This document shows positions 51,562 to 61,526 of a stretch of 64,000 nucleotides of DNA, one piece after another; position 1 is the stretch's first letter, and each line of letters starts with the position of its first letter. The stretch is from the NCBI GenBank assembly GCA_965371855.1, contig CBDUZZ010000017.1:3879-67878 (forward strand), read 5' to 3'. The notes below the pieces were generated by a model. It did no database searches and was not told the DNA's origin. It saw only the letters and a program-made list of their open reading frames with translations. This DNA is from JAADEM01 sp965371855 (lineage in GTDB: Bacteria; Bacteroidota; Bacteroidia; Bacteroidales; Marinilabiliaceae). The position numbers and the translations under genes are program-made.

Positions 51562-53880
51562 CTATTCATAGCGCAGAGCTTCTACAGGATTTCTTGTTGC
51601 CGCCCTCCAGCTTTGCCAACTAACCGTTAACAATGCAATTCCCAAAGCCAATAATCCAGCCAGAGCAAAAATCCACCAGCTTAAAGTTGTTTTGTAGGCA
51701 AAGTTTTCAAGCCATTTATTCATGGCATAGTAAGCAATGGGAGTTGCAATAATAAATGCTATGGTTACCCATTTTACAAAATCTTTAATGAGCATTTGCA
51801 TGAGTTCTGATACTTTGGCACCGTTAACTTTGCGGATACCAATTTCTTTTGTTTTTTGTTGGATATAAAATAGCGACATGGCAAAAATTCCCATGGCTGC
51901 AATAACAATTGTTAATAAGGCAAAATAGCCTACAATTTTGGCAGTTCTTCTTTCTTTCTCGTACCAATTATTTATTTCTGTATTCATAAAACCATAATCG
52001 AAAGGCATCCCGCCAGTAAAATTATTATAAGCTGTTTTAATTTTCTCAAGAGTTGCTAGAGCTGTGGTTCCTTCAATTTGTATCAAAATATTCCAGGGGT
52101 AATCATTAACGTCCATCTGTTGGATCATTGCGGAACCAATATTTTTATGTAGCGAGCCAAAATTAAAATCATTAATAATACCTAGAACAGGGACATCAGT
52201 ACCATATCGTTTGAACGTTTTAGGCAAAGAATCGAGAGCTAATGTTTTAATGGCGGTCTGGTTTAACCAGATAGCATCTTTAGAATAAGCAATACCTGTT
52301 GGGGTAATTTTCATTTTCAACATCGAAAAGAATGAAGTATCAACAATAAACTCCTGAAAACTAACTGGTTTGTCGTTGTAATTAAATGACTGGTTATTTC
52401 CGCCATCCATAGGACTTCCGGTAACAAATGATACTGCTTTTACGCCAGGAATCTTTAATAACTCGTTTTTCAAGCCATCATTTTGTTTAGGATTAATGGT
52501 ATAATCGAACCATACAATATTTTCAGTATTAAAGCCTAAATTATGATGCTGCATAAATGTGGTTTGCTTTGATATTAGAAAAGTGGATATTAAAAGGACA
52601 ATTACTACAATATATTGAAATCCAATAAGCATGCGTGAATACATTCTTTTGCTTTTTTGTCTGAAATCGCCTTTTATTATATCAATAGCATTTAATTTTG
52701 TTATTGTAAAAGCAGGGATTATACCTGAAATGAATCCAATAAGACTTACCATCAATAGTGATAAAATGAGCAACTTGAAAGTTATTTTATCTGCCAAATT
52801 CAAGTCTGTTTTTAATAGATTATTCAATAATGGCTCAGTAAAAAAGCTAAAAATTACAGCCAACAAGAATGCTACAAAACAGAGGATAATAGATTCGTTT
52901 ATATATTGAAAAATGAGTCTTTTTCTAGAACTCCCCATCAGTTTTTTTATGGTGGTTTCTTTAACTCTTAATCCTGATTGAGCAATGGTTAAATTCATGT
53001 AATTGATAATAGCCAGTACCAAGATCAATATTACAATGGCTGATAATATAAAGAGTAATGTTTTGCTGTTTCGTTCCACGCCGCTTCCAGGAATTGGACT
53101 GAAATAAGTGTCGGCAAGTGGTTCAAAAACAACAGTTTTGGTTCGTCCATCTTGATACATCCAAAAGTCTTTTTTGAACATTTCTAAAACCAAAGGTGCC
53201 TTAAGAGGCAAATTGGTATTTTTTTTAGCTAAAAAATATAGGCCAAAAGAGTTATTGCCAAAACTGGTTAATAGTTCATTCCATCCCCATATATCGGCCA
53301 AGCAGCGGAAATTTATAATAGCATCACATTTAGTAAAGTTTGAATTTTTTGAGATGTCGTCAACAACTCCGGTTACTACACAAGGCACATGTTTATCTAA
53401 TACTATTTGCTGGCCAATGGGCGATTCGTTTCCAAATAGTTTGTGTGCAAATTTTTTGGAAAGTACTACGGAATTTTTAGTTTTTAATGCGGTCTCCTTA
53501 TTTCCTTCAATAAGGCTAAATGTGAAAATGTTGAAGAATGTAGAATCCGCCATGAGAAACTCAAGTTTTAACTTAACCTTATTGTCATTCTCAACAATTG
53601 CACTCGATTCATAAATTCGGGTATAGCTCTCAATTTCTGGGATTTCATTTTTCAACCATTCTGCAATTGGAGGTGCATAGCCAGCATAGTCTTCATTAAT
53701 CAACCGAAAAATTCGATGACTGTTTATATGGATGCTGTTTACTGCAAGTTCATTTTTAATATATACACTTAATAAGATTGCAAATGTTAGCGAAATTGCA
53801 AACCCCAACACTGTTACAATTGTATAAACTTTGTTATTTTGTAAATGATTTACAAAAGTTTTTAGATTTCGTTGCCACAT
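51562..53880 (-). CDS. FtsX/MacB-type ABC transporter permease (second of array)
   Basis: This 772-residue paralogue has an N-terminal helix (VLGFAISLTFAILLSVYI), the MacB_PCD domain, TKEIGIRKVNGAKVSEL near 675 and the shared end RNPVEALRYE. Its start is 94 bases downstream of the ATPase gene. Like the other members it has a second TM block around residues 275-400 and a C-terminal FtsX block. Confidence 0.9.
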   Translation of the reverse strand: MWQRNLKTFVNHLQNNKVYTIVTVLGFAISLTFAILLSVYIKNELAVNSIHINSHRIFRLINEDYAGYAPPIAEWLKNEIPEIESYTRIYESSAIVENDNKVKLKLEFLMADSTFFNIFTFSLIEGNKETALKTKNSVVLSKKFAHKLFGNESPIGQQIVLDKHVPCVVTGVVDDISKNSNFTKCDAIINFRCLADIWGWNELLTSFGNNSFGLYFLAKKNTNLPLKAPLVLEMFKKDFWMYQDGRTKTVVFEPLADTYFSPIPGSGVERNSKTLLFILSAIVILILVLAIINYMNLTIAQSGLRVKETTIKKLMGSSRKRLIFQYINESIILCFVAFLLAVIFSFFTEPLLNNLLKTDLNLADKITFKLLILSLLMVSLIGFISGIIPAFTITKLNAIDIIKGDFRQKSKRMYSRMLIGFQYIVVIVLLISTFLISKQTTFMQHHNLGFNTENIVWFDYTINPKQNDGLKNELLKIPGVKAVSFVTGSPMDGGNNQSFNYNDKPVSFQEFIVDTSFFSMLKMKITPTGIAYSKDAIWLNQTAIKTLALDSLPKTFKRYGTDVPVLGIINDFNFGSLHKNIGSAMIQQMDVNDYPWNILIQIEGTTALATLEKIKTAYNNFTGGMPFDYGFMNTEINNWYEKERRTAKIVGYFALLTIVIAAMGIFAMSLFYIQQKTKEIGIRKVNGAKVSELMQMLIKDFVKWVTIAFIIATPIAYYAMNKWLENFAYKTTLSWWIFALAGLLALGIALLTVSWQSWRAATRNPVEALRYE

Positions 53881-53974
53881 TGCTTTAATAAATTTATGTG
53901 AATCTTGCTTATTTAACTATTAAATATATTTATTTCTGACATCTGGTTGCAGTTTCCGTTTTTCCGCTTTTAAC

Positions 53975-54655
53975 TTAGTTCTCATTCACCTTCTCCATAA
54001 TCACTTGACCATCTAACAGATTAATAGTTCGGTGCGCAAAACCGGCATCTCGTTCCGAGTGTGTTACCATTATTATGGTGGCACCTTCTTGGTTTAGTTC
54101 TGATAAAAGATTCATCACCTCAATACCATTTTTTGAGTCGAGGTTACCCGTTGGCTCATCGGCAAGAATTAATTTTGGTTTTGCAACCACTGCTCTGGCA
54201 ATTGCTACACGCTGCTGCTGTCCGCCTGAAAGTTGCTGAGGAAAATGCTTAGTACGATGTCCTATTTTCATGCGTTTTAATACAGCCTCTACTCTTTCGC
54301 GTCTTTCACTGGCCTTCATCTTAAGGTATAGTAAAGGTAGTTCCACATTTTCGTACACACTAAGTTCGTCAATTAGGTTAAAACTTTGAAAAATGAAACC
54401 GATTTTTCCTTTACGAAACTGTGTTCGGTTTTTTTCTTTTAGTTTAGATACATTATTTCCATTGAATACATACTCCCCTTCGGTAGGATTATCCAACAAA
54501 CCAATAATATTGAGCAAAGTTGATTTGCCACAACCCGATGGTCCCATAACAGCCACAAACTCATTTTCTTTCACATGAAGGTCAACGCCATTTAGCGCAT
54601 AAGTCTCTACCTCTTCGGTACGAAACACTTTTCCTAATTTTTCTGTTTTTATCAT
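53975..54655 (-). CDS. ABC transporter ATPase of the MacB/LolD type
   Basis: This 226-residue ATPase has Walker A GPSGCGKSTLLNIIGLL near residue 38, signature LSGGQQQRVAIARAVV near 141 and Walker B LILADEPTGNLDSK near 162. This subtype (TGNLDS) drives FtsX-like mechanotransmission permeases such as MacB and LolCDE rather than importers. It is the only ATPase in the operon and must serve all four permeases, or form alternative complexes with them. Confidence 0.94.
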   Translation of the reverse strand: MIKTEKLGKVFRTEEVETYALNGVDLHVKENEFVAVMGPSGCGKSTLLNIIGLLDNPTEGEYVFNGNNVSKLKEKNRTQFRKGKIGFIFQSFNLIDELSVYENVELPLLYLKMKASERRERVEAVLKRMKIGHRTKHFPQQLSGGQQQRVAIARAVVAKPKLILADEPTGNLDSKNGIEVMNLLSELNQEGATIIMVTHSERDAGFAHRTINLLDGQVIMEKVNEN

Positions 54656-54735
54656 ATCAGTATTTATTAATTAATTATTTTTCCAATCATTTTATTTTTT
54701 ATCTTCAAGCCTTCGAACTCTACAAACCTTTCTCC

Positions 54736-57120
54736 TTACTCATATCTCAACGCCTCAATCGGATTCTTCCGTGCTGCCCTATATGTTTGCCAGCTTACGG
54801 TTATTAGTGCAATAAGCAGTGCGATAAATCCAGACAAGGCAAAAATCCACCAGCTGAGAGTAATTTTATAGGCGAAATTTTGCAGCCACCTATTCATGGC
54901 ATAATAGGCTATGGGGCAGGCGAGAACAAAAGCTATACCTACCAATTTTATAAAATCTTTGTTAAGCATGATTAATAATTCATAGATTGTGGCACCGTTT
55001 ACTTTTCGAATGCCTATTTCTTTGGTTTTTTGCTTGCTAATATTTGAGGACAGATTCAGAAACCCCATTGATGAAATAATAATACTAACCAAAGTAAACA
55101 ATTGCATCAAAGTATTTTTCTTCAGGTCATTTTCATATAGCATTGCAACTCTTTGATCCAAAAAATGGTATTCAAACGGCACATCCGGAAAGAAAGAAAC
55201 CCAGCTTTCTTTTATGAAACTTATAGCTTCCTCAATATTAGACGTTTTCAGTTTAACATTTATATATCCTTTTGAATCATCATTTAATATAAATAGTACG
55301 GGTTCAGTCTGTGTATGAAGTGAATTGAAACATGCATTTTTTAATACCCCTATTATTTTTATGTTGTTAATCTTGGTATCAACGACATTGTCATTAAACC
55401 CACAATAATCAATAAACGCCTCGTTTATAATTATCGATTGTTTATCATCTGTTTTATACTCCGGGTTAAAATTACGTCCTTCCTTAATTTCCATCCCCAT
55501 TAATGAAATATAGTCGTAATCAATATGCATTGAATTCACTATTTTAGTCACAGTTTTGCCATCTCTGTTTAGTTGAAAGTTGATGCTCCCTAATATATCA
55601 CCCGGGGCATGGCTTGAAATTGCAGTCTGCAAAATAAGTGGGGATGTTTTGAGTTGATTTTTTAATGCATTTGCTTTTGAAAGAGTAGTTTGCACCTTTG
55701 GTAAGTTTACTAAAACAACATTATTCTTGTCAAAACCCATATCACTATCAATAAGAAATCGCAATTGTTTTGTTATTGTAATAGAAGCCATTATTAGGAT
55801 TAGTGATAAGGAAAATTGAATTACGACCACTAACTTACCAAATCGGAGTCCTTTAATTTTACTATGGCTTGTGTTTTTCAAATTTATAAGAGAAACATCT
55901 TGCTTACCGTATTGATTAATGAATGGAATTAAAGATGTGCTAAATGCTGTAACTAATACTAACATAGCAGATAACAGCAATATGCCGTTTCCTTTAAAAA
56001 ACTCTTCCGGTGGTAAGTCCGTAATTGTTTCCGAAAATGGAAGAGTTAGTTTAAATACCGACAACGCTATTACAACAGAGGTAGATACAAAAAGTAAAGA
56101 ATTAATCAGAAACTGTAAAAAAAGACTAAAGCTCGATGCTCCGAATATTTTCTTTATCCCGGTATCTTTAGAATTCGTTATGCACTGAAAAACTAATAGG
56201 TTGCCATAATTTAGCAATGCTATTAAAAAGATAAACAATGCCACTAAAGTTAAAATATAAGTGTATAATTTATTACCTTTAGGATAGTCATAACTCATAT
56301 GTTCGGAGAAATGTAAATCTTTTAAAGTAGTTGCTATAGGATTAAATTTTGAATTAAGTTGTTCCCCAAAAGCTACCATGTACTTATTAAAAAACGGCTC
56401 AAAATTTTCTGTTATTGCAGCAATATTACAGTTGGATTTTAACAGAATAAATGTATATGTTGAAGGCATCCAGTATCCTTCTGAACGTTTAATAGCGTTT
56501 GATTCATTAGAATTAAAGTCCGGTTGTGAAAACAAAACATTCAGTTTATGATGAACATTTTCGGGAGAATCTTTTATTACACCTTTAATGGTCAATACTT
56601 TTTTATTGTGCTTCAGTGTTTTTCCAACAGGGTTCTTATTGCCAAAAATCTTCTGAGAAAGACTTTGGTTAATAACAATTTGATCCGGTGCGATAAGAGC
56701 CTTATGTTTATCGCCAAAGACAAATTCAAGTGAGAAGATATCGAATACACTATGATCCGCCATATAAGCTTCTTTTACATTAAAATTTTCTTGATTATAT
56801 TCAAGCAAAACAATCTGACGAAAAGATGTTAGGCGGGTAAACTCTTCTACTTCTGGGAATTCATCTTTTAAGCCCTGACCCATAAAAGACCCCAATTTAG
56901 CATGTGTCATTGTATTTTCAGCAGCAACAATTTCCCCGCTTATACGATATATTCTATCTGTTTTTTCATATTTTGAATCATAGCCAAGCTCAAATGATAC
57001 ATATGAGTATATATAAAATATGGAGATGAATGCAATACTAAAACCAACCATACTAAGTAATGAAGTATTTGTTTTACTAGAAACATTCTTCAAAGCAGTT
57101 TTTATTAAGTGTGATATCAT
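54736..57120 (-). CDS. FtsX/MacB-type ABC transporter permease (first of array)
   Basis: This 794-residue paralogue begins MISHLIKTALKNVSSKTNT, with the first helix (LLSMVGFSIAFISIFYIYSY) and MacB_PCD to about 280. The final FtsX block follows TKEIGIRKVNGATIYEL, and it ends KNPIEALRYE. It lies upstream of the ATPase gene and 62 bases after the HlyD-like adaptor gene. Confidence 0.9.
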   Translation of the reverse strand: MISHLIKTALKNVSSKTNTSLLSMVGFSIAFISIFYIYSYVSFELGYDSKYEKTDRIYRISGEIVAAENTMTHAKLGSFMGQGLKDEFPEVEEFTRLTSFRQIVLLEYNQENFNVKEAYMADHSVFDIFSLEFVFGDKHKALIAPDQIVINQSLSQKIFGNKNPVGKTLKHNKKVLTIKGVIKDSPENVHHKLNVLFSQPDFNSNESNAIKRSEGYWMPSTYTFILLKSNCNIAAITENFEPFFNKYMVAFGEQLNSKFNPIATTLKDLHFSEHMSYDYPKGNKLYTYILTLVALFIFLIALLNYGNLLVFQCITNSKDTGIKKIFGASSFSLFLQFLINSLLFVSTSVVIALSVFKLTLPFSETITDLPPEEFFKGNGILLLSAMLVLVTAFSTSLIPFINQYGKQDVSLINLKNTSHSKIKGLRFGKLVVVIQFSLSLILIMASITITKQLRFLIDSDMGFDKNNVVLVNLPKVQTTLSKANALKNQLKTSPLILQTAISSHAPGDILGSINFQLNRDGKTVTKIVNSMHIDYDYISLMGMEIKEGRNFNPEYKTDDKQSIIINEAFIDYCGFNDNVVDTKINNIKIIGVLKNACFNSLHTQTEPVLFILNDDSKGYINVKLKTSNIEEAISFIKESWVSFFPDVPFEYHFLDQRVAMLYENDLKKNTLMQLFTLVSIIISSMGFLNLSSNISKQKTKEIGIRKVNGATIYELLIMLNKDFIKLVGIAFVLACPIAYYAMNRWLQNFAYKITLSWWIFALSGFIALLIALITVSWQTYRAARKNPIEALRYE

Positions 57121-57182
57121 ATTTCAGTTATTATTTTATTTATTATACTTTCCAACCGTCTAACCATTCCAAACCTTTCCCC

Positions 57183-58433
57183 CTACTTAAACTCCAATCT
57201 TTCATTTTCTCCAAAACTATCATAGCCCGAAATAATTACTTTCTCGCCCGGTTTTAAACCTTCAAGTAATTCATAATATTTAGGATTTTGCCTTCCGATT
57301 TTAATAAAGCGTTTTGAGGCTGATTTGCCATCGGCGGACAGTACAAATATCCATTGTCCACCCGTTTCCTGAAAAAAGTTACCACGGGGCAATAGCAATG
57401 ATTCTTTGGGATTTCCCAATTGTAAGCGTGTATAATAGGTTTGGCCGGTTCGCATATTCTCAGGCATTTCTGAGTCAAAAATCATCTCCACAGTAAATCT
57501 ACCTTCTCTAACATCGGGGAGTACCTTTCTTATTTTTAACTTAAATTCCTGGCCTTGTCTTTCTAAAATAGCAGTTAAGCCAACACGTACTTTGTCAATA
57601 TAATGTTCATCAATTTGGGCCATAACTTTAAAAGAAGTAAGTATATGTATTTGCCCAATACGACCCCCTTTGGGTATGGATTGTCCAATTTCTGCATCAA
57701 GTATAGTTAACTGTCCGTCAACGGGAGATGTTACGTGCAGATTATACTGTCGCTGTCGTACCAGTTTTAGGTTTAGATTCATTTTTGCTAAATTGTCTTC
57801 CATTTGTGTTACCTGTATTGAACGATAAATAGAGTCTTGTCTTTGACGTTCTATGTAAAGATCGTAACTGCGTTTAGCAAACTGATAATCTTCTTCCGAC
57901 ACTAAAAATACTTCCTTTGAAATTAAGTCATCGGCATACAGTGCGTTGTTTTGTTCAAAAGCTCTTTTTTTACGTTTAATGTCAAATTCCAAATTGAGTA
58001 ATTCGCGTTTTATTTGCAGTTTTTCTTGCTCCATTGTAACCATAGTATTCCGCAAAAAATTGCTTTTCTCGGCCAACTGCGCTTCGCTGTTTAATATGCT
58101 TAAACTTAAATCGGGGTTACTCAATCGTAAAATAATATCACCTTTTTTGAGTATCTCACCCTCTTCAATTACTTTTTCTTCCACACGCCCACCTTCTCTG
58201 GCATCAAGATAAATGGTTGCAATTGGCTCCACATTTCCGGTTACAGTAATAAAATCATGAAAAGTGGCCTGGCTAACAGTTTCAATACTTAGTTTTTCAG
58301 CATCTACAACATAAGTTGAAACATGTTCTGTAAAAAACGACTGATAAATGAGCCATAAAAATGCAAGCATAGCCAAGCCAATGTAAATGTGCTTTTTCTT
58401 AATTCCTTTTTTCTTTTCTATTGGTCTGTCCAT
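57183..58433 (-). CDS. HlyD/RND-type periplasmic adaptor
   Basis: This 416-residue protein has a signal anchor (HIYIGLAMLAFLWLIYQSFF). The biotinyl-lipoyl beginning is LDAREGGRVEEKVIEEGEIL near 72-91, followed by a long coiled-coil hairpin (residues about 105-200) and a second barrel half (TSPVDGQLTILDAEIGQSI). A C-terminal MP domain ends in GEKVIISGYDSFGENERLEF. The adaptor links the FtsX/MacB permeases to TolC, as in MacAB-TolC. It is 9 bases from the end of the TolC-like gene and in the same operon. Confidence 0.92.
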   Translation of the reverse strand: MDRPIEKKKGIKKKHIYIGLAMLAFLWLIYQSFFTEHVSTYVVDAEKLSIETVSQATFHDFITVTGNVEPIATIYLDAREGGRVEEKVIEEGEILKKGDIILRLSNPDLSLSILNSEAQLAEKSNFLRNTMVTMEQEKLQIKRELLNLEFDIKRKKRAFEQNNALYADDLISKEVFLVSEEDYQFAKRSYDLYIERQRQDSIYRSIQVTQMEDNLAKMNLNLKLVRQRQYNLHVTSPVDGQLTILDAEIGQSIPKGGRIGQIHILTSFKVMAQIDEHYIDKVRVGLTAILERQGQEFKLKIRKVLPDVREGRFTVEMIFDSEMPENMRTGQTYYTRLQLGNPKESLLLPRGNFFQETGGQWIFVLSADGKSASKRFIKIGRQNPKYYELLEGLKPGEKVIISGYDSFGENERLEFK

Positions 58434-58442
58434 CTTGTATTT

Positions 58443-59828
58443 TTAATTATTAATTAAATCCAAATGATTCCAGCTACCTGTTTTGTAGAACTCCAATATT
58501 TGAATATACATTATATAAGTTAATTTTGCTTTTAATATCTCTACTTCGGCTAATACTAAGCGTTGTTTAGCTATTTCAAAATCGCTTGTCCCAGCCAATC
58601 CTTTTTCGAGTTTTTTACTTGTGTTTTGCAACGATAGTTTACTAAACCTGTGCAGCTCTAATGAGGTTTTATATTCCTTCTCTGCCGATTCTACATTATC
58701 CATTATATTCCATATTTCAGAATATACTTTCTCTTTATTTTTTTCAATTTGAAGCTCCTGATTATTAATAGCTATCCTTTTTCGCTTAATACTACTGTAT
58801 GTTGATGCTCCATTAAAAATAGGTATAACTAAGCCTAGTATAACTTGCTGATTTTGATTGTTTTTTATCTGACTAGAGAATGCTAAATTATCACCATCGA
58901 AATAATTAGAACCCATTCCTGCAGATAAATACAGGTTTGGCGAAATTTTTCCTTTTGAAACCAACAAATCTTTCTCTGAAGCATTTAATAAAAATTCTTG
59001 TTGTTTAATTTCAGGAAGAAAACTTACGGCATTATTAAAAATGCTATCAATAATCGGTAATTCAGTAATTACTAATGGCGTTTTATTTAAAGTATCAATA
59101 AAAAAATCAGAATTAGCATCGAGCCTTAATAATTGTTTTAACTCAAGTATTTTGCTGCTTTTTTGGTTCTGAGCTTTTGTTAGATTTAATTTATCGGCAA
59201 CCCATTGGCTTTTTAAATCTTGTACAGTTAATGGAGATTCTTTACCTACATCTACCAATTTTTGCATTCGCATATATTGCATTTCTGATAAATCTACCTG
59301 GCTTTTTGCAACATTTTCTAAACCAGCACTATAAAGAGAAATATAGTATGACGTAATTACATCAAAAATTAATTTGTTTTTTATTAATTCACTTTCTTCT
59401 TTATTTGCCGATAACATAAACTTGTTAAAACTAATTGTATTTTGTTTAACCAGCCCTTGAAAAATATCTATCGACGAACTAATCCAATAATTATTAGAGA
59501 TAGTTTGATTGTAAGTTATGTTGTTTGTATTACCATCGATATTTCTTCCATAATTAACACTTAAATTACTTCCTAAGTTTAAATCAGGAAATAGATTTGC
59601 CTTGCTTTTTAATAAATTAATTTCTTGATTTATTACTTGATTTCGTTTAATATTTAAATCAATATTATTTTCTATCGCATAGTCAATACATTTTGTAAGT
59701 CCCCAAATTTCTTGCGATTTTACAGTTGAGTTCTGGATATGAATAAAAAACACAAGCATAAACATAATACCCATTTTAATGCCTGTGTAATTCTCAATAT
59801 TTCGATTTGTAATCTTAATTTTTGTCAT
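58443..59828 (-). CDS. TolC-family outer-membrane channel
   Basis: This 461-residue protein begins with a signal segment (IKMGIMFMLVFFIHI), then TolC repeats: LTKCIDYAIENNIDLNIKRN, YNQTISNNYWISSSIDIFQG and KNKLIFDVITSYYISLY. The mirror half starts near 240 and includes LEKGLAGTSDFEIAKQRLV. It is the first gene of the minus-strand operon. A sigma-54-like promoter is found 30 bases upstream, with an activator-like dyad about 75 bases further. It would be the exit duct for the MacB-type permeases. Confidence 0.92.
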   Translation of the reverse strand: MTKIKITNRNIENYTGIKMGIMFMLVFFIHIQNSTVKSQEIWGLTKCIDYAIENNIDLNIKRNQVINQEINLLKSKANLFPDLNLGSNLSVNYGRNIDGNTNNITYNQTISNNYWISSSIDIFQGLVKQNTISFNKFMLSANKEESELIKNKLIFDVITSYYISLYSAGLENVAKSQVDLSEMQYMRMQKLVDVGKESPLTVQDLKSQWVADKLNLTKAQNQKSSKILELKQLLRLDANSDFFIDTLNKTPLVITELPIIDSIFNNAVSFLPEIKQQEFLLNASEKDLLVSKGKISPNLYLSAGMGSNYFDGDNLAFSSQIKNNQNQQVILGLVIPIFNGASTYSSIKRKRIAINNQELQIEKNKEKVYSEIWNIMDNVESAEKEYKTSLELHRFSKLSLQNTSKKLEKGLAGTSDFEIAKQRLVLAEVEILKAKLTYIMYIQILEFYKTGSWNHLDLINN

Positions 59829-59856
59829 TATTAATCAATATTTATACAAACCACTT

Positions 59857-59872
59857 TCCAATTGCTGTGCCG
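59857..59872 (-). promoter_or_regulatory. Sigma-54-like promoter of the TolC operon
   Basis: On the minus strand the sequence is CGGCACAGCAATTGGA. It compares with the consensus TGGCACG-N4-TTGCA. The GG doublet of the -24 box and the 10-base spacing to the -12 box are kept. Differences are T to C, G to A, and GC to GG at -12, so it is a plausible but weakened site. The adjacent gene encodes a sigma-54 activator. Transcription would begin near 59846, 18 bases before the TolC-like ATG. Confidence 0.5.
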
Positions 59873-59944
59873 TAAGTTGTATATTATTGAAGTTAAGTAT
59901 GTTATGTATGTTATGTTTGGTTTGAAACATAAATAATTGTCAAA

Positions 59945-59971
59945 ATATTTTACACTGTCTGTGTAATATAT
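59945..59971. promoter_or_regulatory. Dyad: candidate activator-binding site between the divergent operons
   Basis: ATATTTTACAC and GTGTAATATAT form an 11-bp inverted repeat (one mismatch) around TGTCT. Its core TTACAC-N5-GTGTAA is perfect. It lies about 75 bases upstream of the -24 box of the TolC promoter and 70 bases before the response-regulator ATG, where a sigma-54 enhancer site would be expected. It overlaps a -7-like TACTTTTG (59983-59990) on the regulator side only at a distance, so autoregulation is possible. Confidence 0.5.
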
Positions 59972-60040
59972 TTACATTTTAATACTTTTGTGTTAGTAAA
60001 AATACTTAACTGTAGAGTAATATATCTATTATAATAAAGT

Positions 60041-61405
60041 ATGAGTAACAATATTTTAATAGTTGATGATAAAAAAAGTGTGCTAACAGCTCTGGAAATG
60101 TTAATACAAACAGAGTTTGATGAAGTTATTACTTTAAATAACCCTAAAAGTTTAATTTCTACTATTGAACAAAATAATGTAGATATTGTGCTTTTAGATA
60201 TGAATTTTACAGCTGGTATTAATAATGGAAATGAGGGCATTTTTTGGTTAAATGAGATATTAAAATTTGATTCATCAATAATTGTAATAATGATAACTGC
60301 TTATGGCGATGTTGAATTGGCGGTAAAGGCGGTTAAAAAAGGGGCTTTTGATTTTATTTTAAAACCTTGGGACAACAACAAACTAATTAGTACTCTTCAT
60401 GCTTCGCTTAAACTTCGCAAAAGCAAGTTGAAAACAACATCACTACAAAAAACCACTAATAATTTAAAACGAGAGATAAATCCTTCTAATTATAGATTAA
60501 TAGGGCAAAGTAACGCAATGCTTAAGGTAATGGAAATGGTAAAAAAAGTTGCTGTAACCGATGCCAATATTCTTATTACAGGCGAAAATGGAACAGGAAA
60601 AGAATTAATAGCAAGAGAGATTCATAAATACTCTAAACTGCAAAATGAAATATTATTAAGTGTTGATATGGGAGCTATTAGTGAAACTCTATTTGAGAGT
60701 GAGCTATTTGGTCATAAAAAAGGTTCGTTTACCGATGCAAAAGAAGAGAGAATAGGGAAATTTGAAACTGCAAATAATGGAACAATATTTCTCGATGAAA
60801 TTGGAAATTTATCCTTGCAATTACAAGCAAAAATACTTACTGTTTTACAAAACCGAAAAGTTACAAAATTAGGAGATAACCTTGCAATACCAATAAAAAT
60901 AAGACTAATATCAGCAACCAATAAAGATATTGATACAATGATAGTTGATGGCTTATTTAGAGAAGACCTTTTGTATAGAATAAATACAATACATATTGAA
61001 TTGCCTCCATTAAGAGAACGAGAAAACGATGTTATTTTACTTGCTGAATTTTATTTAGATAAATATTCTAGAAAATATGACAAAGGAAGATTGAAAATTA
61101 GCGAAAAAGCAAAACGTAAATTATTGAAATACAAATGGCCTGGCAATGTTAGAGAGTTACAACATAGTATCGAAAAAGCTGTAATTTTATCTGACAATTC
61201 TATTTTAAACGAAGATAGTTTTTCGTTAAATCAAAACACAAGTAATCAAAAAAATAATCTTGAGAATCTAACCATTGAAGAGATGGAAAAAGAATTAATT
61301 ATTAACTGTATTGAAACAGAAAAGGGAAATATGAGTATTGTTTCTAAAAAACTTGGTATTACAAGACAAACACTTTATAATAAATTAAAAAAATACAATT
61401 TGTAG
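60041..61405 (+). CDS. NtrC-type sigma-54 response regulator
   Basis: This 454-residue protein has a receiver domain (1-120): Asp9/Asp10, phospho-acceptor Asp53 (LLDMNF), Thr86 and Lys108. The AAA+ domain (about 150-385) has Walker A GENGTGKELIA at 181-191 and Walker B TIFLDEIG at 248-255. The sigma-54 contact loop reads GSFTDA (228-233) instead of GAFTGA. A Fis-type HTH ends the protein (MSIVSKKLGITRQTLYNKL). It is divergent from the TolC/MacB-like operon, whose promoter has a sigma-54-like site, and is followed by its probable kinase gene. Confidence 0.93.
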   Translation: MSNNILIVDDKKSVLTALEMLIQTEFDEVITLNNPKSLISTIEQNNVDIVLLDMNFTAGINNGNEGIFWLNEILKFDSSIIVIMITAYGDVELAVKAVKKGAFDFILKPWDNNKLISTLHASLKLRKSKLKTTSLQKTTNNLKREINPSNYRLIGQSNAMLKVMEMVKKVAVTDANILITGENGTGKELIAREIHKYSKLQNEILLSVDMGAISETLFESELFGHKKGSFTDAKEERIGKFETANNGTIFLDEIGNLSLQLQAKILTVLQNRKVTKLGDNLAIPIKIRLISATNKDIDTMIVDGLFREDLLYRINTIHIELPPLRERENDVILLAEFYLDKYSRKYDKGRLKISEKAKRKLLKYKWPGNVRELQHSIEKAVILSDNSILNEDSFSLNQNTSNQKNNLENLTIEEMEKELIINCIETEKGNMSIVSKKLGITRQTLYNKLKKYNL

Positions 61406-61526
61406 GTAATTATTCCGATACGTTTTTAGTAATTGTATTACTTCGTAAGCTCATACTGCAAAACTAAAAGTCTTTCGGAATATATCTCTTACAATTTTCA
61501 AAGTGGGTTAGTATAAATCGGATAAA

